Both the position numbers and the translations under genes were made by a program. From positions 25,548 to 89,547 of the forward strand of contig DUAT01000105.1 in the NCBI GenBank assembly GCA_012960755.1: 64,000 nucleotides of DNA, read 5' to 3'. Position 1 is the first letter of the stretch. Every line of letters starts with the position of its first letter. Of this stretch, positions 7,826-16,629 are shown piece by piece. This DNA comes from Gammaproteobacteria bacterium (GTDB lineage Bacteria > Pseudomonadota > Gammaproteobacteria > Pseudomonadales > Azotimanducaceae_A). Below the pieces are notes generated by a model. The model saw nothing but the letters and a program-made list of their open reading frames with translations. It was not told the DNA's origin and did no database searches.

Positions 7826-7930
7826 CTTTGGTTTTCCTCGTCAAGGAAGTATCAGTCTCATTATAAAAGGGCGATTATGACCTATGCCGTCACCTGCTGA
7901 CAATCAAGCCAGGGATCGCACAAAGCCATA

Positions 7931-9175
7931 TCAGGGTAGCAGGTAAACCTTAACGAAATCCCCTTTACGTACCTCATGGTCAATTTCGATTTCTGCCAGA
8001 CCATTCGCCCAACTGACCGAGGACATCACACCGGAACCCTGGTTGGTGAAGTTAGTGATTGTTCCCTGTCCTGTTGCATCGTAGGCAACTCTGACCCGGC
8101 AATACTCTCGCCTTGCGCCTGCAGGTCTGTCAAAATCGACCTGGGCATACATATTGCTGAGTTCCAGCTCTGTCGCACCTTGTGATTTGAGCAGATAGGG
8201 CCTGGCAACAATCGTGAATGTCACAAAACTGGACACTGGATTGCCAGGTAATCCAAAGAAAGGTGTCTGCCCAATACGACCGAAAGCCAGTGGTTTGCCA
8301 GGCTTTATCGCGAGGCGCCAGAGATCAAGCTGGCCCAGTTTTTCAACGGCGCCCTTGACGTAATCCTCCTCTCCAACCGAGACACCACCGGTGCTCAGAA
8401 TACAATCTGCCAGCTCTGCCCCTCTTAACAGCGCCGCTTCTGTCGCTTCTGCTGTATCGGCAATCATCCCCAGGTCAATGGCTTCCATATCCAACTGCTG
8501 AATTAGAGCCTGCAAGGTGTAGTGATTGGAATTGTAAATCTGCCCGGGCAACAATGCGGCAGGTGGGTCAACCAGTTCATCACCGGTGGACATCACCGCG
8601 ATTTTGAGCTTCCTGAACACTTCAATTTCTGCAAACCCTACCGATGCGATAAGCCCTAGATCCTGCGCCCTGAGTTTGCGTCCACGGCTGAGTACCACCG
8701 TACCCGCCTTAATGTCCTGACCGGCCTTGCGAATATTTTGCGCAACCTTGGGAATCTCATTCAGGCGTACCTCATTCGGGCGAGCCTCTTTCAAGCGAAC
8801 CTCTTGCAAGCGAACACTGTCATCAATCAGTTGAGTATTTTCCTGGATGATGACGGCATTGGCACCAGTGGGTATGGGTGCCCCGGTAAATATTCGGGCT
8901 GCGGTACCTGCCACCAGAGTCTGGCCTGTTGTCCCGGCGGGAATGCGGTCGCTGATAGCGACGACTGCGCCGTCAGACAGACCGGATGTATTGATCGCAT
9001 AACCGTCCATTGCACTATTGTCGAGCATGGGAACATCCATGGCGGAAACCACATCGACTGCCAGCACCCTGCCAAGCGCGGAACGCAGTGGAGTCGACTC
9101 TATTGCAGCCAGGCAGCGGGCATTGGCTGTCAGGTATTCAATAACCTCATCAACCGGGGTCAGGTTGGCTGCCAT
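7931..9175 (-). CDS. moeA: Molybdopterin molybdenumtransferase MoeA
   Basis: A 414-residue MoeA, which inserts molybdate into adenylylated molybdopterin. Visible motifs are DVPMLDNSAMDGYAI near the N-terminus, IFTGAPIPTGANAVIIQE, STGDELV, LSTGGVSVGEEDYVK and KPGKPLAFGR in the MoCF-binding domain, and GLPGNPVSSFVTF. The start at 9175 overlaps the moaB stop by one base (TGATG); a longer in-frame N-terminus would lie entirely inside moaB and is rejected. About 20 residues in the second domain are four tandem copies of a five-residue unit (xVRLxE type), encoded by 15-bp repeats. The window also holds a molybdopterin oxidoreductase that needs this pathway. Confidence 0.93.
   Translation of the reverse strand: MAANLTPVDEVIEYLTANARCLAAIESTPLRSALGRVLAVDVVSAMDVPMLDNSAMDGYAINTSGLSDGAVVAISDRIPAGTTGQTLVAGTAARIFTGAPIPTGANAVIIQENTQLIDDSVRLQEVRLKEARPNEVRLNEIPKVAQNIRKAGQDIKAGTVVLSRGRKLRAQDLGLIASVGFAEIEVFRKLKIAVMSTGDELVDPPAALLPGQIYNSNHYTLQALIQQLDMEAIDLGMIADTAEATEAALLRGAELADCILSTGGVSVGEEDYVKGAVEKLGQLDLWRLAIKPGKPLAFGRIGQTPFFGLPGNPVSSFVTFTIVARPYLLKSQGATELELSNMYAQVDFDRPAGARREYCRVRVAYDATGQGTITNFTNQGSGVMSSVSWANGLAEIEIDHEVRKGDFVKVYLLP
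8756..8815 (-). repeat. Four tandem 15-bp units inside moeA
   Basis: Consecutive units at 8756-8770, 8771-8785, 8786-8800 and 8801-8815 share the pattern ctcwttcrrgcgwrc. Each adds five residues to MoeA (EVRLQ, EVRLK, EARPN, EVRLN) without changing the frame. They sit in a loop of the MoeA substrate domain. Confidence 0.85.
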
Positions 9176-9681
9176 CAGTGAGAGCCATCTTTTCTTATCA
9201 ACTCCGCAAAGTTGCAGGGCCGAAAATTCACATCCAGCTGCTCTTTCAGGATGCCGTCCCAGGCCGTCCGACAGGCCCCGGTTGAGCCTGGCATGCAAAA
9301 CACCAGCGTACTGTTGGCAATTCCGCCAATCGCCCGGGACTGGACCGTGGAAGTGCCTATATCCCCATAGGAGATATGTCTAAACAACTCGCCAAAGCCG
9401 GGGATTTCGATATCCAGCAGGGGCGTAATTGCTTCGGGCGTTGAATCTCTCGTCGTAAATCCGGTACCGCCGGTGAGCAGTATGACTTCAACCGCCTCGT
9501 CAGCAATCCACGCTGAAACCCTGGCCCGCATGCGATACATATCATCTATCTCGATTTGTCGTTCCTGTAACCGGTGGCCCGCCGCCCGCAACGCATCACA
9601 AAGGAATTGCCCCGACGTGTCGGTTTCGAGGGTTCGGGTATCCGATACGGTTAATACGGCTATTTTCAGTGACCCATCCAT
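9175..9681 (-). CDS. moaB: Molybdenum cofactor biosynthesis protein MoaB
   Basis: A 168-residue MoaB/Mog-type protein of the MoCF-biosynthesis fold, which adenylylates molybdopterin before MoeA acts. The fold signatures are present: [38 protein letters not shown] and [23 protein letters not shown] at 9693 is an alternative start four codons earlier. Its stop overlaps the moeA start, so the two are translated from one transcript. Confidence 0.92.
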   Translation of the reverse strand: MDGSLKIAVLTVSDTRTLETDTSGQFLCDALRAAGHRLQERQIEIDDMYRMRARVSAWIADEAVEVILLTGGTGFTTRDSTPEAITPLLDIEIPGFGELFRHISYGDIGTSTVQSRAIGGIANSTLVFCMPGSTGACRTAWDGILKEQLDVNFRPCNFAELIRKDGSH

Positions 9682-9863
9682 ATGTCGCAGCACCCCGTGC
9701 CTGTAGTGTGAGAAGGGCTGTATTCAAACAGAAAACCAGCGCTATATGTAGTGAGGCATATCAACCTTTGTGCAAATTGCGGAAATCTTGCCCCATTAAC
9801 GCTTATACTCTACCGGGCACAGCACCGATACTGCTGGCAGAACACAAAAGTGGAGTGAAGAAC

Positions 9864-10496
9864 ATGGGATTTTTCTCAAAGAACCTCGGGATGCCATCCC
9901 CTGATACCGCACTGCCTGGTCGCACCCAGCCTGTACCAGTGCCAGACACTCATTTTGTGCTGAGTCATCCACTAAAGCCGCCCTTCCCCGCGTCGATGCA
10001 ATCCGCAATATTCGGTTTGGGGTGCTTCTGGGGTGCGGAGCGGAAGTTCTGGGAGCGTGAAGGTGTTTACAGCACGGCCGTCGGATATTCAGCGGGGCTG
10101 ACACCGAATCCCAGTTACGAAGAGGTTTGCTCTGGTGGAACCGGACACAATGAAGTGGTACTGGTCGTTTTTGATCCTGCGATTGTGTCATACAGTGATT
10201 TGCTCACCCTGTTTTGGGAAGCCCACAATCCGACCCAGGGTATGCGCCAGGGAAATGACATGGGTACCCAATACCGTTCGGGTATCTATACGTGCAATGA
10301 GGAACAAGCCGGACTGGCTCAGGAAAGTGAACAAGTCTTCCAAAGACAACTGCAGGCTTCAGGTTTTGGCGAGATCACCACAGAGATTCAACCTGCATCT
10401 GACTTTTTCTATGCAGAAGACTACCACCAGCAATATCTGGCCAAGGTGCCGAATGGCTACTGCGGACTGGGCGGCACCGGAGTTTGTTTCGCCTAG
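9864..10496 (+). CDS. msrA: Peptide-methionine (S)-S-oxide reductase MsrA
   Basis: A 210-residue MsrA, which reduces methionine-S-sulfoxide in proteins with thioredoxin. The nucleophile is C54 in [13 protein letters not shown]. It is followed by [27 protein letters not shown] and by [22 protein letters not shown], all close to the long E. coli form. A resolving cysteine is present in the [12 protein letters not shown] tail. The N-terminal extension ending in ALPGR is also as in E. coli. I chose ATG 9864, with GGAG upstream, over an open frame reaching back to 9669, because the family starts here and the upstream part overlaps the moaB start. Confidence 0.95.
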   Translation: MGFFSKNLGMPSPDTALPGRTQPVPVPDTHFVLSHPLKPPFPASMQSAIFGLGCFWGAERKFWEREGVYSTAVGYSAGLTPNPSYEEVCSGGTGHNEVVLVVFDPAIVSYSDLLTLFWEAHNPTQGMRQGNDMGTQYRSGIYTCNEEQAGLAQESEQVFQRQLQASGFGEITTEIQPASDFFYAEDYHQQYLAKVPNGYCGLGGTGVCFA

Positions 10497-10523
10497 TTAC
10501 GATTGACGCCAGCGCGACCAGGC

Positions 10524-11444
10524 TCAGGTAGTCAATCGATCAAACGCCTCCTGATATCTCGCCAGGGTACTTTCAATCACTTCCTCGGGTAACGAGGGCG
10601 CCGGATACTCCTTGTTCCACTCTCCCCTGGCGACAAGTTCTTCGGTGTAATTCCTGACGTACTGCTTATCAAAACTGTTCTGCTCACCGCCAGGTTGCCA
10701 TTCATCCAGAGGCCAGAAACGGGAGCTGTCCGGAGTGAGTACTTCATCGATCAGGACTGGCTCGTCTGAACCGGATTCGATACCAAATTCAAACTTCGTG
10801 TCAGCGATAATAATGCCACGCTCCCGCGCGTATTCTCTTGCAGTGGTATAAATGTTAAGCGACTTTTCACGAACATCATGCATCAGATCTTCGCCCGCAA
10901 TCTCGCAAGCTTCCGTAAAACTGATGTTCTCGTCGTGGCCTTCTTCAGCCTTTGTCGACGGTGTGAACAATGGCAATTCAATCATACTGCTGTTTTGCAT
11001 ACCGTCCGGCAGTTTAATACCGCATAATTTACCGGTCTTCTGATAGTCCTTCCAGCCGCTACCGGTCAGATACCCACGCACAATACACTCGATGGGGACA
11101 ACGCTGGACTTGCGACAGATCATGATTCTACCTTCCAGCATTTGCCTTTGGTCTTCGTTCAAGACATCAATATCGGCAGGATCCATAGAAACAAGGTGGT
11201 CTTTAATCCGGCCCGCAAACTTGTCCTGGACGAACTGAAACCAGAATTTCGATATCCGGGTCAACATCTTACCCTTGCCGGGGATGCCATTGGCCAGTAC
11301 AACATCGAACACACTGACTCGATCCGAGGCGATAATCAGGATGCCATCGCTACCATCGGCTAAGGTGAGATCATAAAGATCCCTGACTTTACCCTGGCGT
11401 TTGTTGGGCAAAGGTAAGTCGGTACTCATCACTGCTTGGGACAT
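10524..11444 (-). CDS. purC: SAICAR synthetase PurC
   Basis: A 306-residue phosphoribosylaminoimidazole-succinocarboxamide synthase, which joins aspartate to CAIR in de novo purine synthesis. Signatures include NKRQGKVRDLYDL at the ATP site, VECIVRGYLTGSGWKDY (seen as IECIVRGYLTGSGW), IADTKFEFGI and LIDEVLTPDSSRFW. It is the longer form (about 300 residues), like fungal ADE1 and many non-enteric bacteria, not the short E. coli form of about 237. It converges on msrA with a 27-base gap and follows the riboswitch-controlled gene by 47 bases, so read-through from that gene is possible. Confidence 0.95.
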   Translation of the reverse strand: MSQAVMSTDLPLPNKRQGKVRDLYDLTLADGSDGILIIASDRVSVFDVVLANGIPGKGKMLTRISKFWFQFVQDKFAGRIKDHLVSMDPADIDVLNEDQRQMLEGRIMICRKSSVVPIECIVRGYLTGSGWKDYQKTGKLCGIKLPDGMQNSSMIELPLFTPSTKAEEGHDENISFTEACEIAGEDLMHDVREKSLNIYTTAREYARERGIIIADTKFEFGIESGSDEPVLIDEVLTPDSSRFWPLDEWQPGGEQNSFDKQYVRNYTEELVARGEWNKEYPAPSLPEEVIESTLARYQEAFDRLTT

Positions 11445-11491
11445 AGGAACTCCCGAAAATGAAAAGCGATCAGTTTACCGAAACTGCCCCA

Positions 11492-12721
11492 TCAAGCAAG
11501 TGCGGCTTCAAAGTCAGCGACCAGATCATCGGCATCTTCAATCCCGATTGAGAAACGCACGAGGGAATCGTCAATACCCATGGACGCTCGCCGCTCCGGA
11601 CCCATTTCATAATAAATTGAATGCGCCACGGGTATGGCCAGGGACCGGGTATCTCCAAGATTGCTGGTGCAGATAACCAGATCTAGATTGTTAATAAAAT
11701 CGAAGCAATCGACCTCTTCAACCAATTCAACACTAAAAAGTGCCCCCGGATATTTAAACAGGCCACTGCCCAACTCGAATTGTGGATGGGAAGACAGGCC
11801 AGGGTAATAAACTTTATTAACCTTTGGATGCTGATCCAGGTATTGCGCCAGGACCTGGGCATTCGAGCAGGCTCGATCCATACGCAGTGCCAGGGTATCG
11901 GACCCTACTGACAGATGATGGGCCGCTTCTGCACCCAGGGTTGCACCGAAATCCCGCAGGCCTTTTTTCTTGATCTGGGTAATCGCCCAGGTGCTTGGGT
12001 CACCCTTTTTGTAGTTATCATACAGATTGTCAAATGTAGACCAGTCAAAAACACCCGTTTCCGTGACAGCCCCACCCAGCGCATTGGCATGACCGCCAAT
12101 ATATTTCGTCAGGGAATTGATAACCAGACTCGCCTTAACCGACTTGGGTCGAAACAGGTAGGGCGTGGTCATCGTATTATCGACAAAATAGACAATGCCG
12201 CGAGACTCGCACAAGTCACCAATGTTGGCGAGATCGGATATCTGGGTTCGGGGATTGGCGATGGTTTCGACGAAAACCAGCCGGGTGTTGTCTTTGATCG
12301 CTGCCTCGACTTCTTCAACTTTCGTCGCATCAACAAATGTCACCTCAATTCCATGTGCTTGAAAAGAATTGAACAGGCTGTTGGTGTTACCAAACAGGAA
12401 CGAAGACGAGATAAAGTGATCCCCTGCCCTCAACAGTGAAAACAGGGTCGTACCGATAGCCGCCATGCCCGTTGAAAACGCGGCTGTGGCAACACCATCC
12501 TCCATCAGGCTTACCTTGTCCTGCAACGCGGTAACCGTTGGATTAACCTGCCGACCATAGGTGTATCCGGCTTCTTTACCCTGAAAGACCGCCGCCAGTT
12601 CATGGGCATCGTCATAAGAATAGGTGACTGATGTATGAACGGGCTTATGGATCGAGCCATGTTCAACATTGCCACGTCGATCCGAGTGGAGAATCTTTGA
12701 AGTAAACCCCGAGTTCGTCAT
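11492..12721 (-). CDS. Cystathionine gamma-synthase-family PLP enzyme
   Basis: A 409-residue PLP-dependent enzyme of the Cys/Met metabolism family. The Schiff-base lysine is K206 in NSLTKYIGGHANALGG. The phosphate-binding STGMAAI and the YTYGRQVNPTV segment are also visible, with LGDTRSLAIPVAHS near the C-terminus. Members make cystathionine or homocysteine from activated homoserine, or cleave cystathionine or methionine; the sequence alone does not separate these. The upstream SAM-II riboswitch and intrinsic terminator show that it is repressed by SAM, which favours a biosynthetic role such as O-acyl-homoserine sulfhydrylation. Confidence 0.88.
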   Translation of the reverse strand: MTNSGFTSKILHSDRRGNVEHGSIHKPVHTSVTYSYDDAHELAAVFQGKEAGYTYGRQVNPTVTALQDKVSLMEDGVATAAFSTGMAAIGTTLFSLLRAGDHFISSSFLFGNTNSLFNSFQAHGIEVTFVDATKVEEVEAAIKDNTRLVFVETIANPRTQISDLANIGDLCESRGIVYFVDNTMTTPYLFRPKSVKASLVINSLTKYIGGHANALGGAVTETGVFDWSTFDNLYDNYKKGDPSTWAITQIKKKGLRDFGATLGAEAAHHLSVGSDTLALRMDRACSNAQVLAQYLDQHPKVNKVYYPGLSSHPQFELGSGLFKYPGALFSVELVEEVDCFDFINNLDLVICTSNLGDTRSLAIPVAHSIYYEMGPERRASMGIDDSLVRFSIGIEDADDLVADFEAALA

Positions 12722-12766
12722 TTTCTGACTCCTGTCCGCCGTCTGGATTCCGCTGATCCTTCAGGC

Positions 12767-12795
12767 AAAAAAAAACCTACTGGCTAAAGTAGGTT
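12767..12795 (-). terminator. Riboswitch-controlled intrinsic terminator
   Basis: On the minus strand ACCTACT pairs with AGTAGGT (12788-12794 with 12775-12781) around the loop TTAGCC, followed by nine T residues (12767-12775). It lies between the SAM-II aptamer and the coding start. The segment ACCTaCTTTAGC can instead pair with GCTAAAGAGGT of the aptamer (11 pairs, one bulged A), giving an antiterminator. Confidence 0.85.
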
Positions 12796-12803
12796 ATTCG
12801 GCT

Positions 12804-12857
12804 CACCTCTTTAGCTGTATTTGTTATGCGCCCGCAAGCTGAAATCAAATCGGCGCC
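12804..12857 (-). promoter_or_regulatory. SAM-II (SAM-alpha) riboswitch aptamer
   Basis: Read on the minus strand, the leader contains GGCGCCGATTT, then GCTTGCGGGCGC, then AAATACAGCTAAAGAGG. This is the SAM-II layout: a GCGC stem around a GATTT...TTGC core, an A/T-rich linker, and the conserved GCTAAA that closes the pseudoknot. SAM-II aptamers bind S-adenosylmethionine and are best known from alphaproteobacterial met genes. It lies about 83 bases upstream of a cystathionine gamma-synthase-family gene and just before an intrinsic terminator, so SAM should cause premature termination. A TATAAA box lies about 20 bases upstream of the aptamer. Confidence 0.88.
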
Positions 12858-12988
12858 TTTCTCTTACTATCTTTCTTTATAGAGCAATGATCCACAAAAA
12901 TGTTCCATCACCTGAACTGCATTCTAGTGACAGCGCCTGAACAAATCAACCCTCGAAAATTGCACCCGTCCTCATTAATATAGGCAGC

Positions 12989-14320
12989 ATGAGTAATCAA
13001 ACGAAAAACGAAAATCCTAAAGAGGCTTTTAACCGGGAACTGATCGACTTCCTCGGTTCCTCGCCGACGCCTTTCCATGCAGTCGCCACCATGGCATCAC
13101 ACTTAATGGATGAAGGTTTCGTTCAGCTAAAGGAGGAATCTGAATGGTCCCTGGTACCTGGCAAGTATTTTGTGACCAAAAACGATTCCTCTATCGTCGC
13201 CTTCGTGCTTGGAACCCGGGAACCGTTAAAGACCGGCATCCGGATGGTTGGCGCCCACACAGACAGTCCCTGCCTGAAGGTTAAACCAAACCCAGAGAAG
13301 CGGATGAAAGAATACCTGAACCTGGGCGTCGAAGTTTATGGGGGTGTGCTGCTCAATCCCTGGTTCGACAGGGATTTATCCCTGGCAGGCAGGGTAACGT
13401 TCAAGGCCGAAGACGATAGGATTTACAACCGACTCGTCAACTTTAAACACGGTATTGCGACAATTCCGAGCCTGGCAATTCATCTCGACAGGGAAGCAAA
13501 TTCTTCCCGCTCGATTAACTCCCAGAAAGACATTCCACCATTGCTGTTAAACCAGAAGACCAAGCAATCTTTTAGTGAAATTTTAGCCAGTCAACTGGCA
13601 GACGAACATGCCGATATAAAACTCAAGAAAATTCTCGGCTATGAAATGTCTTTCTATGATACAAACCCGGCCGGTTATGTCGGGTTGAATCAGGAATTTA
13701 TCGCCGGTGCCCGACTGGATAATCTACTGAGTTGTTTCGTAGGGATGAAGAGCCTGATCAATGCAGATTCTGGCTTAACAAGCCTGTTAGTCTGCAATGA
13801 TCATGAAGAGGTAGGCAGTACATCCGCAGAAGGTGCACAGGGACCGTTTCTGAGGTCCGTGCTGGAACGAATGATCCCTGACCTGGAAGCACGGCACCGA
13901 ACCATCGCTATGTCTCTGCTGATTTCTACGGATAATGCCCATGGCGTGCATCCTAACTATCCCGATCGTCATGATCCTAATCATGGCCCAGTACTCAATC
14001 GTGGGCCGGTGATCAAGATCAATTCCAACCAGCGCTATGCAACCAACAGCGTAACGGCTGGCTATTTCAACGCGATTTGTGACCGTTTGAAAGTGCCTTG
14101 CCAGACTTTCGTCGTTCGGACTGACATGGCTTGTGGCAGTACTATCGGCCCGCTCACCGCCAAGGAGATTGGCGTCAAAACCCTGGATGTAGGCGTACCC
14201 ACCTTTGCCATGCACTCCATCAGGGAGCTGGCAGGCAGTGATGACGCGACCTATCTCTACCGGGCACTACAGGCTTTCTATACCGACGAGGGAGAACTCG
14301 GGACCTCAGGATTGATCTAA
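12989..14320 (+). CDS. apeB: M18-family aminopeptidase (aspartyl aminopeptidase type)
   Basis: A 443-residue zinc aminopeptidase of family M18. The metal site residues are recognisable: GAHTDSPCLKVKP (first His), GARLDNLLSC (bridging Asp), NDHEEVGSTSAEGA (catalytic Glu), LISTDNAHGVHPNYPDRHD, and the C-terminal FAMHSIRELAG (last His). It removes N-terminal acidic or other residues from cytoplasmic peptides. The length is standard. It diverges from the riboswitch-controlled gene, with a 267-base gap holding the leader elements on the other strand. Confidence 0.92.
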   Translation: MSNQTKNENPKEAFNRELIDFLGSSPTPFHAVATMASHLMDEGFVQLKEESEWSLVPGKYFVTKNDSSIVAFVLGTREPLKTGIRMVGAHTDSPCLKVKPNPEKRMKEYLNLGVEVYGGVLLNPWFDRDLSLAGRVTFKAEDDRIYNRLVNFKHGIATIPSLAIHLDREANSSRSINSQKDIPPLLLNQKTKQSFSEILASQLADEHADIKLKKILGYEMSFYDTNPAGYVGLNQEFIAGARLDNLLSCFVGMKSLINADSGLTSLLVCNDHEEVGSTSAEGAQGPFLRSVLERMIPDLEARHRTIAMSLLISTDNAHGVHPNYPDRHDPNHGPVLNRGPVIKINSNQRYATNSVTAGYFNAICDRLKVPCQTFVVRTDMACGSTIGPLTAKEIGVKTLDVGVPTFAMHSIRELAGSDDATYLYRALQAFYTDEGELGTSGLI

Positions 14321-14364
14321 CAATTCCCGTCATATTGATCTACAAAACCCAAGCGCCAGGCGAC

Positions 14365-15477
14365 CTAACCAATCTCCCGAAACGCCAGGCCAATATATTC
14401 GGCTTTCGGCCTGATGATACGATTGTCCTGCCGTGATTCGATAAAGTGAGCCAGCCAGCCGACTGACCGCGCCATGGCGAATACGCTGGTAAAATAGTGG
14501 GACGGTATGCCAATGGCTTCATAGGCCGCCCCTTTATAAAACTCAAGGTTCGCCCAGACATCTTTGCCCCTGGCTTTCATGGCCAGGTTAAATTCCTCTT
14601 CGAGGGCCGATAAGGTTAAAAAGTTGTTCTCGAACTCAGTGCCCAGGCACAGTTTCTTTGCCATGGGTTTGAGAATATTTGATCGTGGATCGACGACGCG
14701 ATATTCACGATGGCCCATCCCCATCAGCTTTAGTTTGTCTTTTAGCAGCTGCTCAACAAACACCCTGGCATTTTCCGGGCAACCGGTTCGCTTCGCATCG
14801 TTTAGTGCTGCCTCATCCGCGCCGCCATGCAAAATGCCAAACAAGGCGCCCACGGCTGAGCTGATAACAGACTCGATGGGCGCCAGGGTGCTCGACGCAA
14901 CCCGGGAGGTAAACGTACCCGCGTTCAGACTATGTTCCATTTGCAAAATCTGAATCACGTTAAGAATTTTCACATGTTCAGGCTGTGGGGGTTTACCGGT
15001 GAACATGCCAAGGAAACGCGTCAGGTATGTCTCTGTTGTACCATCGTTAGCAGGAAGCTCGTTATCTAGCTGTAGTTGCCGATAACTGGCAATCAGCGTT
15101 GGCAGACGAGCGACAATAGCCAGACCCCGACTGCCTTGCTGGTCCAACCCGTCAAACTCAACATCCGGTACCTGTAACACAGGAATCATACCCTGAAGCA
15201 GTCTCATGGGATGTAAGTCACGGTCCAGTACTCTCAAAACCATGAGATCCGGCTCAGTCAGTTCCCTATGTTGTAATAGGAATGATTTGAGTCGCGCTGT
15301 TTCACTGGCAGCAGGCAGTTCCCCAAATAACACCAGCCAGACCACCTCTTCGCACTGTTTATGCACCAGGTCTTCGATCTGGTAACCGCGATAAGTGAGT
15401 CGCCCAATATCGCCTTCGACATTACTGATCGCTGTTTCAGCCGCAGTCACACCTTCCAAACCTTTTGAGTAGGTCAT
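14365..15477 (-). CDS. Citrate synthase-family enzyme with Asp-to-Glu change
   Basis: A 370-residue protein of the citrate / 2-methylcitrate synthase family. Catalytic histidines are conserved: H182 in MEHSLNAGTF, H217 in LHGGADEAAL and H256 in MGMGHREYRVVDPRS. The usual catalytic aspartate (NVDFYSG in known enzymes) is replaced by E312 in NLEFYKGAAYEAIG, and GAG is the actual codon. The rest of the C-terminus (FAMARSVGWLAH) is normal. The start at 15477 has AAAGGTGA at good spacing; a 24-codon extension to 15549 is less likely. A divergent LysR regulator suggests substrate-dependent control. It may be a specialised or 2-methylcitrate-type synthase rather than the main TCA enzyme. Confidence 0.85.
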   Translation of the reverse strand: MTYSKGLEGVTAAETAISNVEGDIGRLTYRGYQIEDLVHKQCEEVVWLVLFGELPAASETARLKSFLLQHRELTEPDLMVLRVLDRDLHPMRLLQGMIPVLQVPDVEFDGLDQQGSRGLAIVARLPTLIASYRQLQLDNELPANDGTTETYLTRFLGMFTGKPPQPEHVKILNVIQILQMEHSLNAGTFTSRVASSTLAPIESVISSAVGALFGILHGGADEAALNDAKRTGCPENARVFVEQLLKDKLKLMGMGHREYRVVDPRSNILKPMAKKLCLGTEFENNFLTLSALEEEFNLAMKARGKDVWANLEFYKGAAYEAIGIPSHYFTSVFAMARSVGWLAHFIESRQDNRIIRPKAEYIGLAFREIG

Positions 15478-15611
15478 TGTTTTTTCACCTTTGCTGTCAG
15501 TTTCGGATCGTTGATTAAGCAACGGAGTATGGAAAAGGAGGATCGACAAATAAAATTAAATATTTTTATCAACTGATAAGCAGGGACGATAGAAGCTGAG
15601 CTAAATAATAC

Positions 15612-15656
15612 ATTAGCTATTCTTATTGGAGATAACTATCAATTAGCGTATCTTAT
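15612..15656. promoter_or_regulatory. Spaced direct repeats in the divergent LysR intergenic region
   Basis: ATTAGCTATTCTTAT (15612-15626) and ATTAGCGTATCTTAT (15642-15656) match at 12 of 15 positions and start exactly 30 bases apart, about three helical turns. GATAACTATC lies between them. Position and phasing fit a LysR-type operator serving both divergent genes; the regulator that binds is inferred. Confidence 0.45.
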
Positions 15657-15683
15657 ACTTACACCCGGCAACGCTGGTTACAA

Positions 15684-16574
15684 ATGCCCATTCATATCGA
15701 TATCAATGAGGTCAGGGTCTTTAAATCCGTCTATGAGCAAAACGGATTCAAGAAGGCCGCGGACAAATTATTTGTCACCCAGTCAGCTGTCAGTCAAACC
15801 ATCGCGAACCTGGAGCACAAGCTGGACAGCTTGCTGCTTGAACGGAACCCGTTAAAACTAACAGAAGCGGGAATCAGATTACTGAACTATGCAGAAATCG
15901 TTCTTAACGAGGAACAGTCTGCCCTGGATGACATTAAAAACATAAAAAACGGCATCCTCTCGACCCTGTTGCTGTCGGTTAACGGCAGTATCAACATCCT
16001 ATTCGGGCAGAAACTGATCCAGGCCTATTGCCAGGACAGCCCACTGACCAGAATCAAAATCAACGTCATGCCCAGCCGCCAGATTATTAACGCGATAGGA
16101 TCTGACCTCTGGGAACTGGGTTTTGGCCCCTTCCAGCAACAAATGCCCACCATTTTTGAAACATTACCGCTGTTTAGCGACGAAAGAGTACTGATGATTA
16201 GCCAGGAGTATCCTGGCTACGAAGTTCTGGTTTCTGAACCCGAATCAATTCTTCAGACAGTACCATTGATTGTTTCCCATCTGGATGACCAGGACATGCG
16301 ACCCGCCATGCAGAAGCTGCGGGATTCATTTGGCACGATCTGGGAGATCAATGATATTGATTTAAGAGTCAGCCTGGTTGAACAGGGTCTGGGTATGAGC
16401 TACCTGGATCAAAAACTGGTCGAAAGTGATACGCGCTGTAATTGTTTCGTCCCTCTTGATGCTCTCGATTTTGCACGTATCCCGCTGCAGTTCGGTATTT
16501 TCTATCGAAAAGGCAAGCCCCTGTCCATGGGCGCGAGGCGATTTGTTGAGGTCTGTGAAGACTTTGTTTTTTGA
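15684..16574 (+). CDS. LysR-family transcriptional regulator
   Basis: A 296-residue LysR-type regulator. The winged helix-turn-helix spans about residues 5-65 (FKKAADKLFVTQSAVSQTIANLEHKLDSLLLER), followed by a two-lobed effector domain. The effector domain is divergent and its ligand cannot be read. It lies divergently 206 bases from the citrate synthase-like gene, with paired direct repeats between them, the usual arrangement for a LysR regulator and its target. The codon use looks like that of its neighbours. Confidence 0.85.
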   Translation: MPIHIDINEVRVFKSVYEQNGFKKAADKLFVTQSAVSQTIANLEHKLDSLLLERNPLKLTEAGIRLLNYAEIVLNEEQSALDDIKNIKNGILSTLLLSVNGSINILFGQKLIQAYCQDSPLTRIKINVMPSRQIINAIGSDLWELGFGPFQQQMPTIFETLPLFSDERVLMISQEYPGYEVLVSEPESILQTVPLIVSHLDDQDMRPAMQKLRDSFGTIWEINDIDLRVSLVEQGLGMSYLDQKLVESDTRCNCFVPLDALDFARIPLQFGIFYRKGKPLSMGARRFVEVCEDFVF

Positions 16575-16629
16575 TTAATCGGCATGCCTGGAGGACTAGT
16601 CACTACGGGATACGTCATTACGGCCTAAG

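Noticed and set aside
7931..9298. Longer MoeA with 41 extra N-terminal residues
   Set aside because: The extension lies entirely within moaB, and the family start is the ATG that overlaps the moaB stop.
9669..9863. N-terminal extension of MsrA by 65 residues
   Set aside because: It lacks similarity to MsrA and a ribosome binding site, and the standard start with GGAG is at 9864.
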